Shown piece after piece: positions 6,190-14,023 of a stretch of DNA of 22,100 nt. Below the pieces are notes generated by a model, which saw only the letters and a list, made by a program, of their open reading frames with translations, searched no databases and was not told the DNA's origin. The stretch spans positions 1-22,100 of IMG/VR virus record IMGVR_UViG_3300034524_000071, one strand, 5' to 3'. This stretch comes from a virus. Positions within the stretch are counted from its first letter, which is position 1. Each line of letters starts with the position of its first letter. A program made the translations under genes and the position numbers.

Positions 6190-8421
6190 TTATCCCGGCA
6201 AATTATGGAATATCACTTTAAGTTTATCGCCTACCATCCCTGCTATTTGGTCGGCAATATCGTCAAGATTTTCTCTTGAACTTACGGAAACTTGCCCCAC
6301 TAAACCGCCTAGATTTAAATTTACGTTTATTATCGTGCTATTTCCCGATGTGGTCACTGGTAACGGAGCACCAATATAGCGGCCTGTGGCTTGCCAGAGT
6401 TCCAATGCTCTGTTGCGATAAGGAGAAGAAAGCGGGATGATTGCTTCCGGACCAGCTTCGGCGACTAAACCTATATGGGGGCGGCTAAATATCCCACCAG
6501 AGGCATGAGCCGGACCTATAGTTTGCCCTTTAAACAAAGGCTCTGTGTTAGGTGTAACAGCGCTACTCTTCTCAAACCACTGCCAGGCCTGGGTCTGTTG
6601 CCTGATTTTTGGCTCTGGATTCAATGGGCTGTTTTCAGAAATCCAATTTAGAATTCGCATTACCCATGGTGCTGCCGCTATACTAATAGCAATAACTGCC
6701 TTAAGTTGAATAGGTCCTGGAGCCTGCAATCCAACATACGCCCCAAGAAGTAAAGCTAATAAAGGATGATTAAGTACTGCTGTCATAGCTGCTGCGCCCA
6801 TGGAAGAAATAAGACTCGCCCCAAGACTGGCACCTAAATTTCGAACCATTACCCCTCCTGGGCCATTCCACCACATTTCAAAGGCTTTACTGAGGTCATC
6901 TATAACAAAGTTAACTTTGCCCGCAAAATCCAACTGCTGAAACTCCGGGTTATCCAGGTAACGTACCCGGATATACCCAAATGCACTTTCCAGGTTTCGC
7001 ATAAGCGCCTCGCCGGCTTCCCTGGCAGTCCGTTCAAGGGTATTACCCCATCGCTCTACGGCATCCCCATTCTGCTCAAACCATTCCACCAGGCGCAGGA
7101 CCCTAGGTTGAATAGCCTGGCGCAGGCCCTCACCCCAGCGGTAAAGAATTTGCATGTTAAAGGTATCCTTAATGGTGCTCCACAACCCCAGGAGAGACAC
7201 ACTCTGGTTTTTCATCATGTCCTTGAAACGTTCATTCATGCCTTCCACAATGGCTTTAATCGCGGCATCAGCGCTAATACCCGCTTTACCTAGATTATCC
7301 ATCTGTTTTGCGCTGAGGCCAAACTTTTTCTGCAATATCTCATAAGCCGGGATGCCTATTTCCGTAAGCTGCATAATCTCCTCAGCGCTAACCTTGCCCT
7401 TAGCCCTCATCTGCCCTAAAGCCCTAACAGCCCGGTCAATGCCTTCGGCACCTACTCCCAACCCTGCGGCAGCATTACCTATAGCTGTCATCATCGGCAG
7501 TACATCCTCGGCCGCAAATCCGAAGGCCAGTAGCAGGCGACTGCTTTCTTGCAACTGCGGAAACTCGAATGGGGTCTTTGCAGCAAAAAGCTGCAACTCT
7601 TTAACGAACGCCGTCGCTTTCTCGGCACTGCCAAGCATAGTGGTAAAACCGATACGTGCCTGTTCCATGCTGCCGGCTAGTTCCAAGGGGGCTTTGATTA
7701 GCCCGGCGGTTACAGCAGCTCCTCCAACCCCGACGCCCAGCAACCCAAGAGGCGAAGTAACTATGCTGGTAAGCCGCCTGATGGCACCCAGGGCGGTATC
7801 TTTAATTCCCAGGGTTATATTCCAGGCCCGAGACGTTAAACCCCGCAGAGCGCTCATTATCTCTCGCGCTTTAGTAATGACCCGCTCTCGCAGATTCGCC
7901 TGCGGTTCCGCTCTTACCTGGTCGAGCTGCCGAGCCACGGCCATCGCCCTGGTGAGCTGTGCAAACAATTTTCCGCGCAGCTCCGCTACCGGCGCGGATT
8001 GAACCTTACTCAAAGCCACAAGCGCGGTCCTGGCCTCGTTAATTTCGTCCATAAGCGGCCCCTTCATGTCGGCCAGCACGTCAACTTTATTCTTCTCTAT
8101 AGCCTCAAGTATCTGGTTAATCCGAAGCACCACGGCGGACACTTTATCCTGGGCTGTAAGCACAGGAGCGGCCTGCTCCGCACCGAGCATCTTTACCAGC
8201 CTATCAGCCTTAAGTACGCCGGCGGTGAGCTTGTCTCTTATCCGCATCACCGGCTCAATCCGGAGTTTAGCGAGGGACTGCATCTGCTTCTGAATCATTC
8301 GGTTCGACTTTTCAGCTGCCTGCTGGAAACGGTTTACCCGTTCCTTAGCCCGCTCAAGCGGAGCCTCCGACTGGTCGTCAACAATTATTGGTATCTCTAC
8401 CCGGTAAATTTCACTTGCCAC
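6190..8421 (-). CDS. Tape measure protein
   Basis: This is the 743-residue tail length ruler, assembled in the tail tube lumen. The conserved tape-measure domain spans about 243-415 (MEQARIGFTTMLGSAEKA, FAAKTPFEFPQLQESSRLLL, GEMNERFKDMM-like end) and shows GKVSAEEIMQLTEIGIPAYE. Hydrophobic stretches at about 215-240 and 530-590 could cross the host membrane during genome injection. The C-terminal motif GGIFSRPHIGLVAEAGPEAI (642-661) is conserved in many tape measures. The N-terminal 55-225 region is built from degenerate units of about 29 residues. The start is a GTG with AAAGGAGG upstream, and it lies within the end of the -1 frameshift chaperone ORF. At about 1.5 angstroms per residue it predicts a tail of roughly 100 nm. 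Confidence 0.93.
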   Translation of the reverse strand: MASEIYRVEIPIIVDDQSEAPLERAKERVNRFQQAAEKSNRMIQKQMQSLAKLRIEPVMRIRDKLTAGVLKADRLVKMLGAEQAAPVLTAQDKVSAVVLRINQILEAIEKNKVDVLADMKGPLMDEINEARTALVALSKVQSAPVAELRGKLFAQLTRAMAVARQLDQVRAEPQANLRERVITKAREIMSALRGLTSRAWNITLGIKDTALGAIRRLTSIVTSPLGLLGVGVGGAAVTAGLIKAPLELAGSMEQARIGFTTMLGSAEKATAFVKELQLFAAKTPFEFPQLQESSRLLLAFGFAAEDVLPMMTAIGNAAAGLGVGAEGIDRAVRALGQMRAKGKVSAEEIMQLTEIGIPAYEILQKKFGLSAKQMDNLGKAGISADAAIKAIVEGMNERFKDMMKNQSVSLLGLWSTIKDTFNMQILYRWGEGLRQAIQPRVLRLVEWFEQNGDAVERWGNTLERTAREAGEALMRNLESAFGYIRVRYLDNPEFQQLDFAGKVNFVIDDLSKAFEMWWNGPGGVMVRNLGASLGASLISSMGAAAMTAVLNHPLLALLLGAYVGLQAPGPIQLKAVIAISIAAAPWVMRILNWISENSPLNPEPKIRQQTQAWQWFEKSSAVTPNTEPLFKGQTIGPAHASGGIFSRPHIGLVAEAGPEAIIPLSSPYRNRALELWQATGRYIGAPLPVTTSGNSTIINVNLNLGGLVGQVSVSSRENLDDIADQIAGMVGDKLKVIFHNLPG

Positions 8422-9084
8422 CGCCCCTCGCCCTCCTTTCTGCTTCCTTGCGTTCCTCTTCTTCGGCTTCTATCTGCACCTGCATCGAGGCCAGCATAAA
8501 TTCCCTTACCTTGTACGGCTTGGCATAAAACTCATCAGGGGTAATGCCGAGCCGCTGGAAGAGGTGATGCAGTAAAGCGGCTCGACCCCCTGCTTTTATG
8601 AGTTTTTTAGCACTTCTTCGGTGGTTTCAGCCTCCTCATCTGAATAACCACTCAGCTTCTCGATAAGCTCTATAGCTTTTTCCTTTTCGCCCCGCTTCAG
8701 TACCCTGTCTACCAGTTGCCATCCCGTCACAACCTTGGCTTTTTCCCAGAGGTCCTTGTTGTCCCAGAGAGCCCTTCGGTCATCGTCATGTGTGGCGGTG
8801 TAGATTACCAGCGAATTAAACTTTGCAGAATTGAATTCTCTAGGTACAGCCAGGTTGCCGAGGCGGCGGTCCTTAGCAACCTTCGTGGCCTGGTCGCGGC
8901 ATTTCTCAAACTCCTCATCGTTAAGTCCCCGCACCCGGAAAGAGAAAAGCTTTTTGCCTTCACGGACCACATCAAAAGCTTCATAGTGTGTTATCGTCTC
9001 CATTGCCTTCAGGACACCGCCGATGTCTTGAAGAATAGTGTTTTCAGCAGTTAAAAGTTCATCTCTCTTGGTTTCGTCCATCAT
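8411..9084 (-). CDS. Tail assembly chaperone frameshift fusion (GT-like product, by -1 slippage)
   Basis: Ribosomes that slip back one base at the heptamer A AAA AAC (8608-8602) leave the 162-residue frame one codon before its last and continue for 63 more residues to a TGA at 8413-8411. The product would be 161 + 63 = 224 residues. The extension reads LIKAGGRAALLHHLFQRLGI, then TPDEFYAKPYKVREFMLASM, then a Glu/Arg-rich tail ending RGGGK. It has no start codon and SD of its own suited to separate expression, and it ends just inside the tape measure gene. Its composition matches the T-domains of long tail chaperones, which bind the tape measure. The arrangement is that of lambda G/GT. The readthrough frame is seen directly; the slippage itself is predicted. 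Confidence 0.82.
8536..8608 (-). promoter_or_regulatory. Programmed -1 ribosomal frameshift signal
   Basis: The slippery heptamer A AAA AAC occupies 8608-8602 in the correct phase of the zero frame (CTA AAA AAC TCA TAA). A 9-nt spacer follows. The stem CAGGGG (8592-8587) pairs with CCCCTG (8541-8536), and inside it CGAGCCGCT (8584-8576) pairs exactly with AGCGGCTCG (8556-8548) around a 19-nt loop. Heptamer, spacer length and stem are all in the range of known -1 signals of tail chaperone genes. All elements are read directly; efficiency is unknown. Confidence 0.85.
8596..9084 (-). CDS. Tail assembly chaperone, short (zero-frame) product (XkdN-like)
   Basis: This 162-residue protein lies between tube and tape measure genes, the position of XkdN-type chaperones (lambda gpG role). 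It begins with a helical region (LLTAENTILQDIGGVLKAM), contains SFRVRGLNDEEFEKCRDQAT, a typical stretch of these proteins, and the segment NSLVIYTATHDDDRRALWDN, then ends in acidic residues DEEAETTEEVLKNS. The ATG at 9084 has GAGGTGAT 2-6 nt upstream and an ATG-ATG double start. A -1 frameshift near the end gives the longer form described separately. The two forms together would coat the tape measure and recruit tube subunits; this is family knowledge. Confidence 0.85.
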   Translation of the reverse strand: MMDETKRDELLTAENTILQDIGGVLKAMETITHYEAFDVVREGKKLFSFRVRGLNDEEFEKCRDQATKVAKDRRLGNLAVPREFNSAKFNSLVIYTATHDDDRRALWDNKDLWEKAKVVTGWQLVDRVLKRGEKEKAIELIEKLSGYSDEEAETTEEVLKNS

Positions 9085-9095
9085 TTATCACCTCA

Positions 9096-9545
9096 TTATG
9101 CCTCATTATGGCCGCGCAGGACGCCCTGGAAGTTAAGCACAGCGTCTGGCGCACCGTCTTTCAGCCCGTCTACAATCTTCTTCAAGAGTATTGCGTCCCT
9201 AATAACCGTTTCGGTGAAAGTCAGGGTTACGCTGTACCCCTGCGAAATAGCCCACTTGATCTTCTTCCCGGCAGGCTGATAATCAGAGTTCTCAACGTTA
9301 ATCTGCCCCTGCCATTCGTTGACTTCGGCCAGGAAGTTTCCGTCACCGTCATAGAGTTCACCGTCATAACCGCGCAGGATGTTGCGCGGGTCAAAGGTGC
9401 CGGAATCAAGCAAACTCTGTAAATCCGGCGGCTCGTTTACCCGGAAGGACCAGGCTCGGGTGATAACATCACCCGTTTTTACGTTCGCTATGTCGATATT
9501 CCCGTCGGGGACACATGATCTAAAGATGTAGCGTCCATCAGACAT
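9096..9545 (-). CDS. xkdM: Tail tube protein (XkdM-like, DUF2001 type)
   Basis: This 149-residue protein follows the sheath gene and precedes the chaperone, the tube position in PBSX-like tails. It has the short beta-barrel pattern of tube subunits, with RGYDGELYDGDGNFLAEVNE as the recognisable family segment and a long beta-hairpin region (QGYSVTLTFTETVIRDAILL). It polymerises into hexameric rings inside the sheath and around the tape measure. The ATG has GGAGGTG at good spacing. The gap to the chaperone gene is 11 nt. Confidence 0.86.
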   Translation of the reverse strand: MSDGRYIFRSCVPDGNIDIANVKTGDVITRAWSFRVNEPPDLQSLLDSGTFDPRNILRGYDGELYDGDGNFLAEVNEWQGQINVENSDYQPAGKKIKWAISQGYSVTLTFTETVIRDAILLKKIVDGLKDGAPDAVLNFQGVLRGHNEA

Positions 9546-9559
9546 TTATCCCACCTCCA

Positions 9560-10993
9560 TTAGCTTTGAGTTGCGGGCGGAGCGAATCTAAACGCAAATG
9601 TCAGGTATACCTTCTCGGCGCTGTCGAGGTCGTCCACGGCCACCACGAACCAAGCCGAATCGCCAGCAGGCGGGTTGTTCGGATCTTCGTAAATTGTGCC
9701 ACTTAGCAAGGCACCTTCGGCAATCATCTTGTTGATAACACCCTGGGCAGCTGCAATGAGTGTAGCCCGTCCGTCCGGGCTGTTGTTGATTTTCCCGATG
9801 AGCGGATCCCAGATGGCCGCAATGCGGTCCATCAAGTTATCCCTGGTCCTTACCCGGCGGATCTTCTTCCAGCCGGCATCCATGTCGGCGGTAGGCGTTA
9901 TAAAGGTGTTGATCCCGTATTCAATCTGCACCTGCTTCTGGGCGCTCATGGTGAACACCAGGGCGCCGGACTGGATGGCTTGTTCGATTTCGGCGTTTGT
10001 AAGAGCGCCGACAATTTCGGTAGCGCCTTTGACTACTGCATGAGTAAGGGATTCGGTGATATTAGCCGCTGCAATCATACCAGCTACCCTGGCTGCGGCC
10101 CTGTATCCTTCTCTAGCAACCCCGTCGGAGCCCTTAAAACCGTTGAGCGCATAACCAATCGGGGGATCGTTAAATGCCCTGCAATTCGTAAGTCTGGTTG
10201 ATAACTGCACGCTAGTCGGCTCACCTACAACGGCGATAATTCGCTTACCTTCGCTGCGTACCCGGTCGACATAGGTCTGCACCATTACGTGGGTTGCCGG
10301 TTCCTCGCTGTCCACAGCCAGCACGTTCCAGTCGATAGCCTCAATTGCCGAAAGTCCCGCGCTGTAGCTTGCTCCGTCTACGGTCGGATCCTGGCCGCCG
10401 GTTAGTGCCTGCTGGGTCACGGTGGCCAGGATGCCATTGCCATCCGCCAGTTTCGTGGCCGTGATATACGGACTATTGGAAGCATTCACGGCATCAACCA
10501 GGGCCTGCGGCTCTCCGGTACCTTTCGCGAAAGTAACCACCTGCAACAGCGTTACTCCTTCGTAAAGCAGGAGTTCCCGCTTAGTCGTATCGGTGAGGGA
10601 ATCCCTGACGGTCACCTTGAAGTCGTTGCCACGGATGCCCTCGTATTTAGCCGTGATAGTCACTACATCTGCTGGAGTAGCAGCTGTATCTTTAAGAGTA
10701 ATTACAGCCTTTGCGCCCCCACTACCCAGGCGGTAGCCAACCACTCTGCGGCAGCCGCCACGGAAGGCCTCAAGAGCGGTGTCAACAGTACCACTACTAC
10801 CGAAGGTAGCAGTAACTGCGTCGGCGTTCTCAAGGTAAGTCACCTGTGCCAGCGGCCCCCAGGAGGCCCGAAACAGGGCCGCCACGATTCCCTGCGGCAC
10901 AATCGCCTCCGGGGGCTCACCGATATTGGTTACCCTCACGTACACACCGGGGCGTATTTTTTGCTCGCCCACCTGAAACACAGCACCAGCCAT
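9560..10993 (-). CDS. xkdK: Tail sheath protein (XkdK-like)
   Basis: This 477-residue protein is a contractile sheath subunit. Landmarks are the N-terminal RPGVYVRVTNIGEPPEAIVPQ, the KYEGIRGNDFKVTV central insertion domain, YVDRVRSEGKRIIAVVG, FNDPPIGYALNGFKG with AAARVAGMIAA, and the C-terminal IEYGINTFIT with WKKIRRVRTRDNLM, all characteristic of XkdK and related sheaths. The presence of a sheath fixes the phage as myovirus-like rather than siphovirus-like despite its HK97-type head. An SD-like AAGGTGTG lies about 10 nt before the ATG. The gene follows the YqzN/YkzM-type gene with 7 nt between, the same order as in PBSX and skin. Confidence 0.94.
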   Translation of the reverse strand: MAGAVFQVGEQKIRPGVYVRVTNIGEPPEAIVPQGIVAALFRASWGPLAQVTYLENADAVTATFGSSGTVDTALEAFRGGCRRVVGYRLGSGGAKAVITLKDTAATPADVVTITAKYEGIRGNDFKVTVRDSLTDTTKRELLLYEGVTLLQVVTFAKGTGEPQALVDAVNASNSPYITATKLADGNGILATVTQQALTGGQDPTVDGASYSAGLSAIEAIDWNVLAVDSEEPATHVMVQTYVDRVRSEGKRIIAVVGEPTSVQLSTRLTNCRAFNDPPIGYALNGFKGSDGVAREGYRAAARVAGMIAAANITESLTHAVVKGATEIVGALTNAEIEQAIQSGALVFTMSAQKQVQIEYGINTFITPTADMDAGWKKIRRVRTRDNLMDRIAAIWDPLIGKINNSPDGRATLIAAAQGVINKMIAEGALLSGTIYEDPNNPPAGDSAWFVVAVDDLDSAEKVYLTFAFRFAPPATQS

Positions 10994-11000
10994 CTACTTA

Positions 11001-11207
11001 TCACACCTTCCTTTCCAAAAATGTTTTAATCGCCTTCTCGGCCTCTGCCCTGGTCAGACTATCTTTGCCCGCCAGCCGTAGAGCGCCGGCCACCACCTCG
11101 GGCTTAACGCCGAAAGAAGAGGCTGCGGCAATGAGTTCGTCACGGCTGTAAACAGGCTCTTGCTCCCGCGCTTGCTCAACAAAAGTCTCCTTTGTTTCTT
11201 TAGCCAA
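11001..11207 (-). CDS. YqzN/YkzM-type small phage protein
   Basis: This 68-residue protein has the YSRDELIAAASSFGVKPEVV and SLTRAEAEKAIKTFLERKV helices of the YqzN/YkzM domain, a short protein seen immediately before the sheath gene in Bacillus PBSX and skin prophages. Its function is unknown; position suggests a tail assembly role. The start is a TTG with GGAGGTG 9 nt upstream; no ATG is available. Charge is high and no membrane segment is present. Confidence 0.7.
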   Translation of the reverse strand: MAKETKETFVEQAREQEPVYSRDELIAAASSFGVKPEVVAGALRLAGKDSLTRAEAEKAIKTFLERKV

Positions 11208-11208
11208 A

Positions 11209-12042
11209 TCACTTCACCTCCCCGGTAAGCGCACCGCCAACAACAGCCCTGCTTAGAATTATTGCCTGGGCAGTAGGCTGCAGCACCCCAAACCTGGTGT
11301 TCAGCTGCACCTGTCCCTGCCGCATCGGGTCGGCCTCGCTGTCAACAGCTACTCTCAGTAATTCCAGAATGCCGCCGTCGGACATCTTAAGCCTGCGCTG
11401 TCTTACTACACCTTCCGTAAGCTTCCGCACCCAGGACAGCCGCACCGCCGGGCTTGGTGCCAGGACGTGGCCCGTTATCTGCGCTTCAATCCAGTTAACC
11501 GCCTGCGTTTGCGATACCGGTGTTAGCCGCACCAGCCTCCAGTAAACTCCAGGCGCTGTATCTGCAGGTGACCATGTAGCCGGGTCCGTCTGCACTTCCG
11601 GCCAGGTCGCCGCCGTCCAGCTGCGCAGTGCAGACACCGGGTCCGGGTCGTAGGTGAGGCCGTTAAGCCAGCCCAAAGCAAAAACCCGGAACCGCAGGCC
11701 CCGGGTGATAGCATCCCAGTCATCGTCGGCAAAGTCCTGGCCGACAGTGCCCAGGTAATCTATCAAATACTGCTCCCCGCTGTCGGTAAAGCGGGCTCTG
11801 TGCAATACGTTAATTACTGCTCCGGCCAGAGCATCAACCTGCTGAAATGTCGTGCGGTCAGCATACGGCCATACCTCGACAACGGTCGAGAATGCGGCCC
11901 AGTCAGTACCACGGTCCTGGACGCCTTCTCTGACTACAAGGAACGGTTTCCCTATGTTCGGATTGACAACATGTGGTTCATAAACCCGTCCTTGTACCTG
12001 GGGGATATTTTCTATGAGCATCTGCCTGATTGTAGCGCGCAT
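11209..12042 (-). CDS. Tail terminator-like protein (gp17/DUF3168-like N-terminal part) with extra C-terminal domain
   Basis: Counted from the ATG at 12042 (the frame stays open to 12111, but that region overlaps the previous gene), the protein has 277 residues. Residues 1-127 (MLIENIPQVQGRVYEPHVV, WPYADRTTFQQVDALAGAVI, RGLRFRVFALGW) fit the tail-terminator or tail-completion fold that caps the tube and joins it to the connector. Residues 128-277 are an additional domain (ATWPEVQTDPATWSPA, GVYWRLVRLTPVSQ, RLKMSDGGILELLRV) with no family I recognise. The ATG follows the previous stop by one base and has no clear SD, so it may be read by coupling. Terminator assignment rests on position and weak pattern. 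Confidence 0.55.
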   Translation of the reverse strand: MRATIRQMLIENIPQVQGRVYEPHVVNPNIGKPFLVVREGVQDRGTDWAAFSTVVEVWPYADRTTFQQVDALAGAVINVLHRARFTDSGEQYLIDYLGTVGQDFADDDWDAITRGLRFRVFALGWLNGLTYDPDPVSALRSWTAATWPEVQTDPATWSPADTAPGVYWRLVRLTPVSQTQAVNWIEAQITGHVLAPSPAVRLSWVRKLTEGVVRQRRLKMSDGGILELLRVAVDSEADPMRQGQVQLNTRFGVLQPTAQAIILSRAVVGGALTGEVK

Positions 12043-12043
12043 T

Positions 12044-12457
12044 TTAATCGCCCCAGTAGTCGAGTATATCCCTTGTAATACGGCCGATGTTCGCGTCAAC
12101 AGTCGGCACAAGCACAGCGTATGACTTCATACCCGGATGCCTGATTTTCCCGGCGAGAGGATGCTCCGTCCCTGCCCAGGACAGGGCCTTTTTGACCTCC
12201 GGCTCTATTTCATGCGGTTGTGTCCCTTTTTCGAGGAAGCGGGCATACCACGTGGTATGTTCCAGGTAAAGGGTAAAACCGCCCCTTCTCGTCTTTACCC
12301 CGGCGCGTATACCTTTTCTGGCCTCCCCTGTCCGGTCCATCCAGGCAGCATGGGCCTGCGCGTATTCCTGCAGGTCGGCTGCCTCTTCTTCCAGCAGTCC
12401 CCACATGCCGGCCATTTTGTTCCGTATGTACTGCCGCGTCTGGTCGCCCAGGGCCAT
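12044..12457 (-). CDS. HK97-gp10-like head-tail morphogenesis protein
   Basis: The frame opens at 12481, but an ATG at 12457 is preceded by GAGGTGAGG, which overlaps the stop of the head-closure gene, so the protein most likely has 137 residues. It has the family pattern: helical N-terminus (WGLLEEEAADLQEYAQAH), then a beta segment GGFTLYLEHTTWYARFLEKG followed by TQPHEIEP, and HPGMKSYAVLVPTVDANI near the end. Such proteins act as tail-completion or neck factors between head closure and tail terminator. The context of connector, closure, gp10-like and terminator is the standard order. Confidence 0.82.
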   Translation of the reverse strand: MALGDQTRQYIRNKMAGMWGLLEEEAADLQEYAQAHAAWMDRTGEARKGIRAGVKTRRGGFTLYLEHTTWYARFLEKGTQPHEIEPEVKKALSWAGTEHPLAGKIRHPGMKSYAVLVPTVDANIGRITRDILDYWGD

Positions 12458-12462
12458 ATTCC

Positions 12463-12780
12463 TCACCTCAGCTCGGCGCACATAATCTGCAGTAACCGCC
12501 TGCGCCCGTCGGGGTTGAGGATGGTTTTTATATCGAAAAGCCGATTACCAAACTTTATGCGCATATGCGGATCAATATCGGACCTCCACCTGACCGTTAT
12601 CCTGGAAGTAACTTGGGAGGCTTCGCCCAGCATCTGCGCCTGGAAGTAGTCACGCCCGGATAGGTCTTCTACCTTGGCCCACACCGTCACGTAATCCGCC
12701 CAGCCGGTCAGGCCGCCTGTCGCGGGGTCAATCCCGCGTTTTTGGAATGTAACACGGTGCCTCAGTTCCCCGGCGTTCAT
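12463..12780 (-). CDS. Head closure protein (head-tail adaptor, SPP1 gp16 type)
   Basis: This 105-residue protein matches the head-closure/head-tail adaptor family: an opening MNAGELRHRVTFQKRG and the central GWADYVTVWAKVEDLSGRDY are the classic motifs, and RSDIDPHMRIKFGNRLFDI is the usual distal segment. It plugs the connector after DNA packaging. Its ATG overlaps the stop of the connector gene in an ATGA, a sign of translational coupling. The assignment is secure. Confidence 0.9.
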   Translation of the reverse strand: MNAGELRHRVTFQKRGIDPATGGLTGWADYVTVWAKVEDLSGRDYFQAQMLGEASQVTSRITVRWRSDIDPHMRIKFGNRLFDIKTILNPDGRRRLLQIMCAELR

Positions 12781-13355
12781 ACCGGCACCACCCGCTCCTG
12801 CCAGAGCAAAGCGTTAACGGTAAATGGTACTTCTGCTATTACATGTCCCACTGCGGCAATTTCTCTTGTATCGTACCAGTGACTTATCAGGAGTAGCATC
12901 GCCTGCTTCACCCGCTGGGGCACCTTGTCCGCACCGCCGTAGCCAGCCACGAACTCGACACATACCGCGTTCGCAGGCCGTAGTGTGACTGACGGCCAAC
13001 ATTTATCGTAGGCCAGCACTATGCGGCCCGGCTCACACGCAGTGTCAACGATATAATCCGATGGCGGCAAAACGTATTCGGCATTGTCGGCACCGTAGTA
13101 CCTGACACTGTTCACCGCCTGCAGCGGAGGGCGGGGTATCATTATTTCGCTGCCATTCGGCCAGGCGTCCAGCCAAAGCTGCCAGATCTGGGTGATGTAG
13201 GCCCTGTTCTGAAAGCCCTCGCAGTATTCCCGGGCGGCAGTGATCAGCGCCGTTATAAGAGTGTCGTCATCGGGAATGTCTACCCGCAGGTGATTTTTTG
13301 CTTCCTGTAATGTAACCGGCTCCACCGCCGGGGGAGTTACCAGGACCAGGGCCAT
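12777..13355 (-). CDS. Head-tail connector protein (HK97 gp6-like adaptor)
   Basis: This 192-residue protein starts with VTPPAVEPVTLQEAKNHLRV, the hallmark of the gp6/YqbG-type adaptor that sits below the portal. The following DTLITALITAAREYCEGFQN helical pair is also typical, as is the beta-rich IPRPPLQAVNSVRYYGADN and the C-terminal helix VPQRVKQAMLLLISHWYDT. It probably forms a dodecamer on the portal. An SD-like GCGGTGA lies about 7 nt upstream of the ATG. It is well supported. Confidence 0.9.
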   Translation of the reverse strand: MALVLVTPPAVEPVTLQEAKNHLRVDIPDDDTLITALITAAREYCEGFQNRAYITQIWQLWLDAWPNGSEIMIPRPPLQAVNSVRYYGADNAEYVLPPSDYIVDTACEPGRIVLAYDKCWPSVTLRPANAVCVEFVAGYGGADKVPQRVKQAMLLLISHWYDTREIAAVGHVIAEVPFTVNALLWQERVVPV

Positions 13356-13356
13356 G

Positions 13357-13563
13357 CTACTTCACCGCCTTTCTCGGCTTCCCTCGCGGCAGCACCGCCT
13401 TTTCCGGCGGTTCGACGTTGGCCGTTTCAACCTCACCTTTCTCCGGTACTGCAAAGCCAGCGGCAATCAGCCGTGCCGCCTCTTCTTCGTCCACTTCAAT
13501 AACCTGGCCGGGCTCTCTTACACCAAGAGGCCCGGCCATGGATACAAGCATCTTAACGTGCAT
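13357..13563 (-). CDS. Small conserved phage protein (DUF7302-like), unknown role
   Basis: This 68-residue protein has an N-terminal MLVSMAGPLGVREPGQVIEV and EEEAARLIAAGFAV, a short beta-then-helix pattern common in small proteins found beside capsid or connector genes of HK97-like phages. The C-terminal part is Pro/Lys-rich (LPRGKPRKAVK). Function is not established. The ATG at 13563 has TAGGTGAT 6 nt upstream; a second ATG four codons later is possible. It ends one base before the connector gene. Confidence 0.6.
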   Translation of the reverse strand: MHVKMLVSMAGPLGVREPGQVIEVDEEEAARLIAAGFAVPEKGEVETANVEPPEKAVLPRGKPRKAVK

Positions 13564-13573
13564 CAGAAATCAC

Positions 13574-13954
13574 CTACGCCGGCATGGAATAGGGCCGCCC
13601 GCGCACCACGAAAGCGGCATACACGCCACCGGTGGTGGCCCCGGTGACGTTTACATTAACCCGGATATAACGCTTGCTGCCGATGTAGCCGATTTCCTGC
13701 ACGGTATTGCTTGCTATGTTAGCAAGGGTGCCCTGCAAATCCTCGGCGGCAACGTCGGTAAAGGTTACGTTATCATCCGATTCCTGCACTACCGGGGTAT
13801 GTGTCCCGTCGGCGATTGTGCCAGCAACGATGTAAATAGAGGCGGCATGGTAACCGGCCAGGTCAACACCAGTACCGGTTTCGCTTGCTGTGCGGGCGGC
13901 AGGAACCAGGGTCTGTGCCACGCTTATCCGGCTCGAAAGTTGCCTGTTAGACAA
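13574..13954 (-). CDS. Probable capsid decoration or head protein
   Basis: This 126-residue protein lies just after the major capsid gene. It is beta-rich (LAGYHAASIYIVAGTIADG, NVTFTDVAAEDL) and ends KRYIRVNVNVTGATTGG then AAFVVRGRP. That finish recurs in phage head genes downstream of the capsid, which suggests a decoration or stabilising protein. No catalytic motif is visible, and Cys is absent. The start is a TTG with GGGGG 8 nt upstream. A strong stem-loop separates it from the capsid gene. Identity as a head decoration protein is inferred from context. Confidence 0.5.
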   Translation of the reverse strand: MSNRQLSSRISVAQTLVPAARTASETGTGVDLAGYHAASIYIVAGTIADGTHTPVVQESDDNVTFTDVAAEDLQGTLANIASNTVQEIGYIGSKRYIRVNVNVTGATTGGVYAAFVVRGRPYSMPA

Positions 13955-13978
13955 CCTAAATACCCCCTTTAAAGCTTA

Positions 13979-14005
13979 GGGCCGGAGAAGTTATATCTCC
14001 GGCCC
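13979..14005 (-). terminator. Strong stem-loop between the capsid and decoration-like genes (attenuator or mRNA-stabilising hairpin)
   Basis: GGGCCGGAGA (13979-13988) and TCTCCGGCCC (13996-14005) are exact complements around a 7-nt loop. The hairpin begins about 18 nt after the capsid stop codon. No T-tract follows on the minus strand (TAAGCTTTAAAGG), so it is not a classic rho-independent terminator. Partial termination or protection of the highly expressed capsid mRNA is more likely. Confidence 0.6.
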
Positions 14006-14023
14006 ATCAAGGATTACTCAGCT

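Noticed and set aside
8422-8595. A separate small gene between chaperone and tape measure
   Set aside because: The region is explained by the -1 frameshift extension; it has no suitable own start at the beginning of the open frame.
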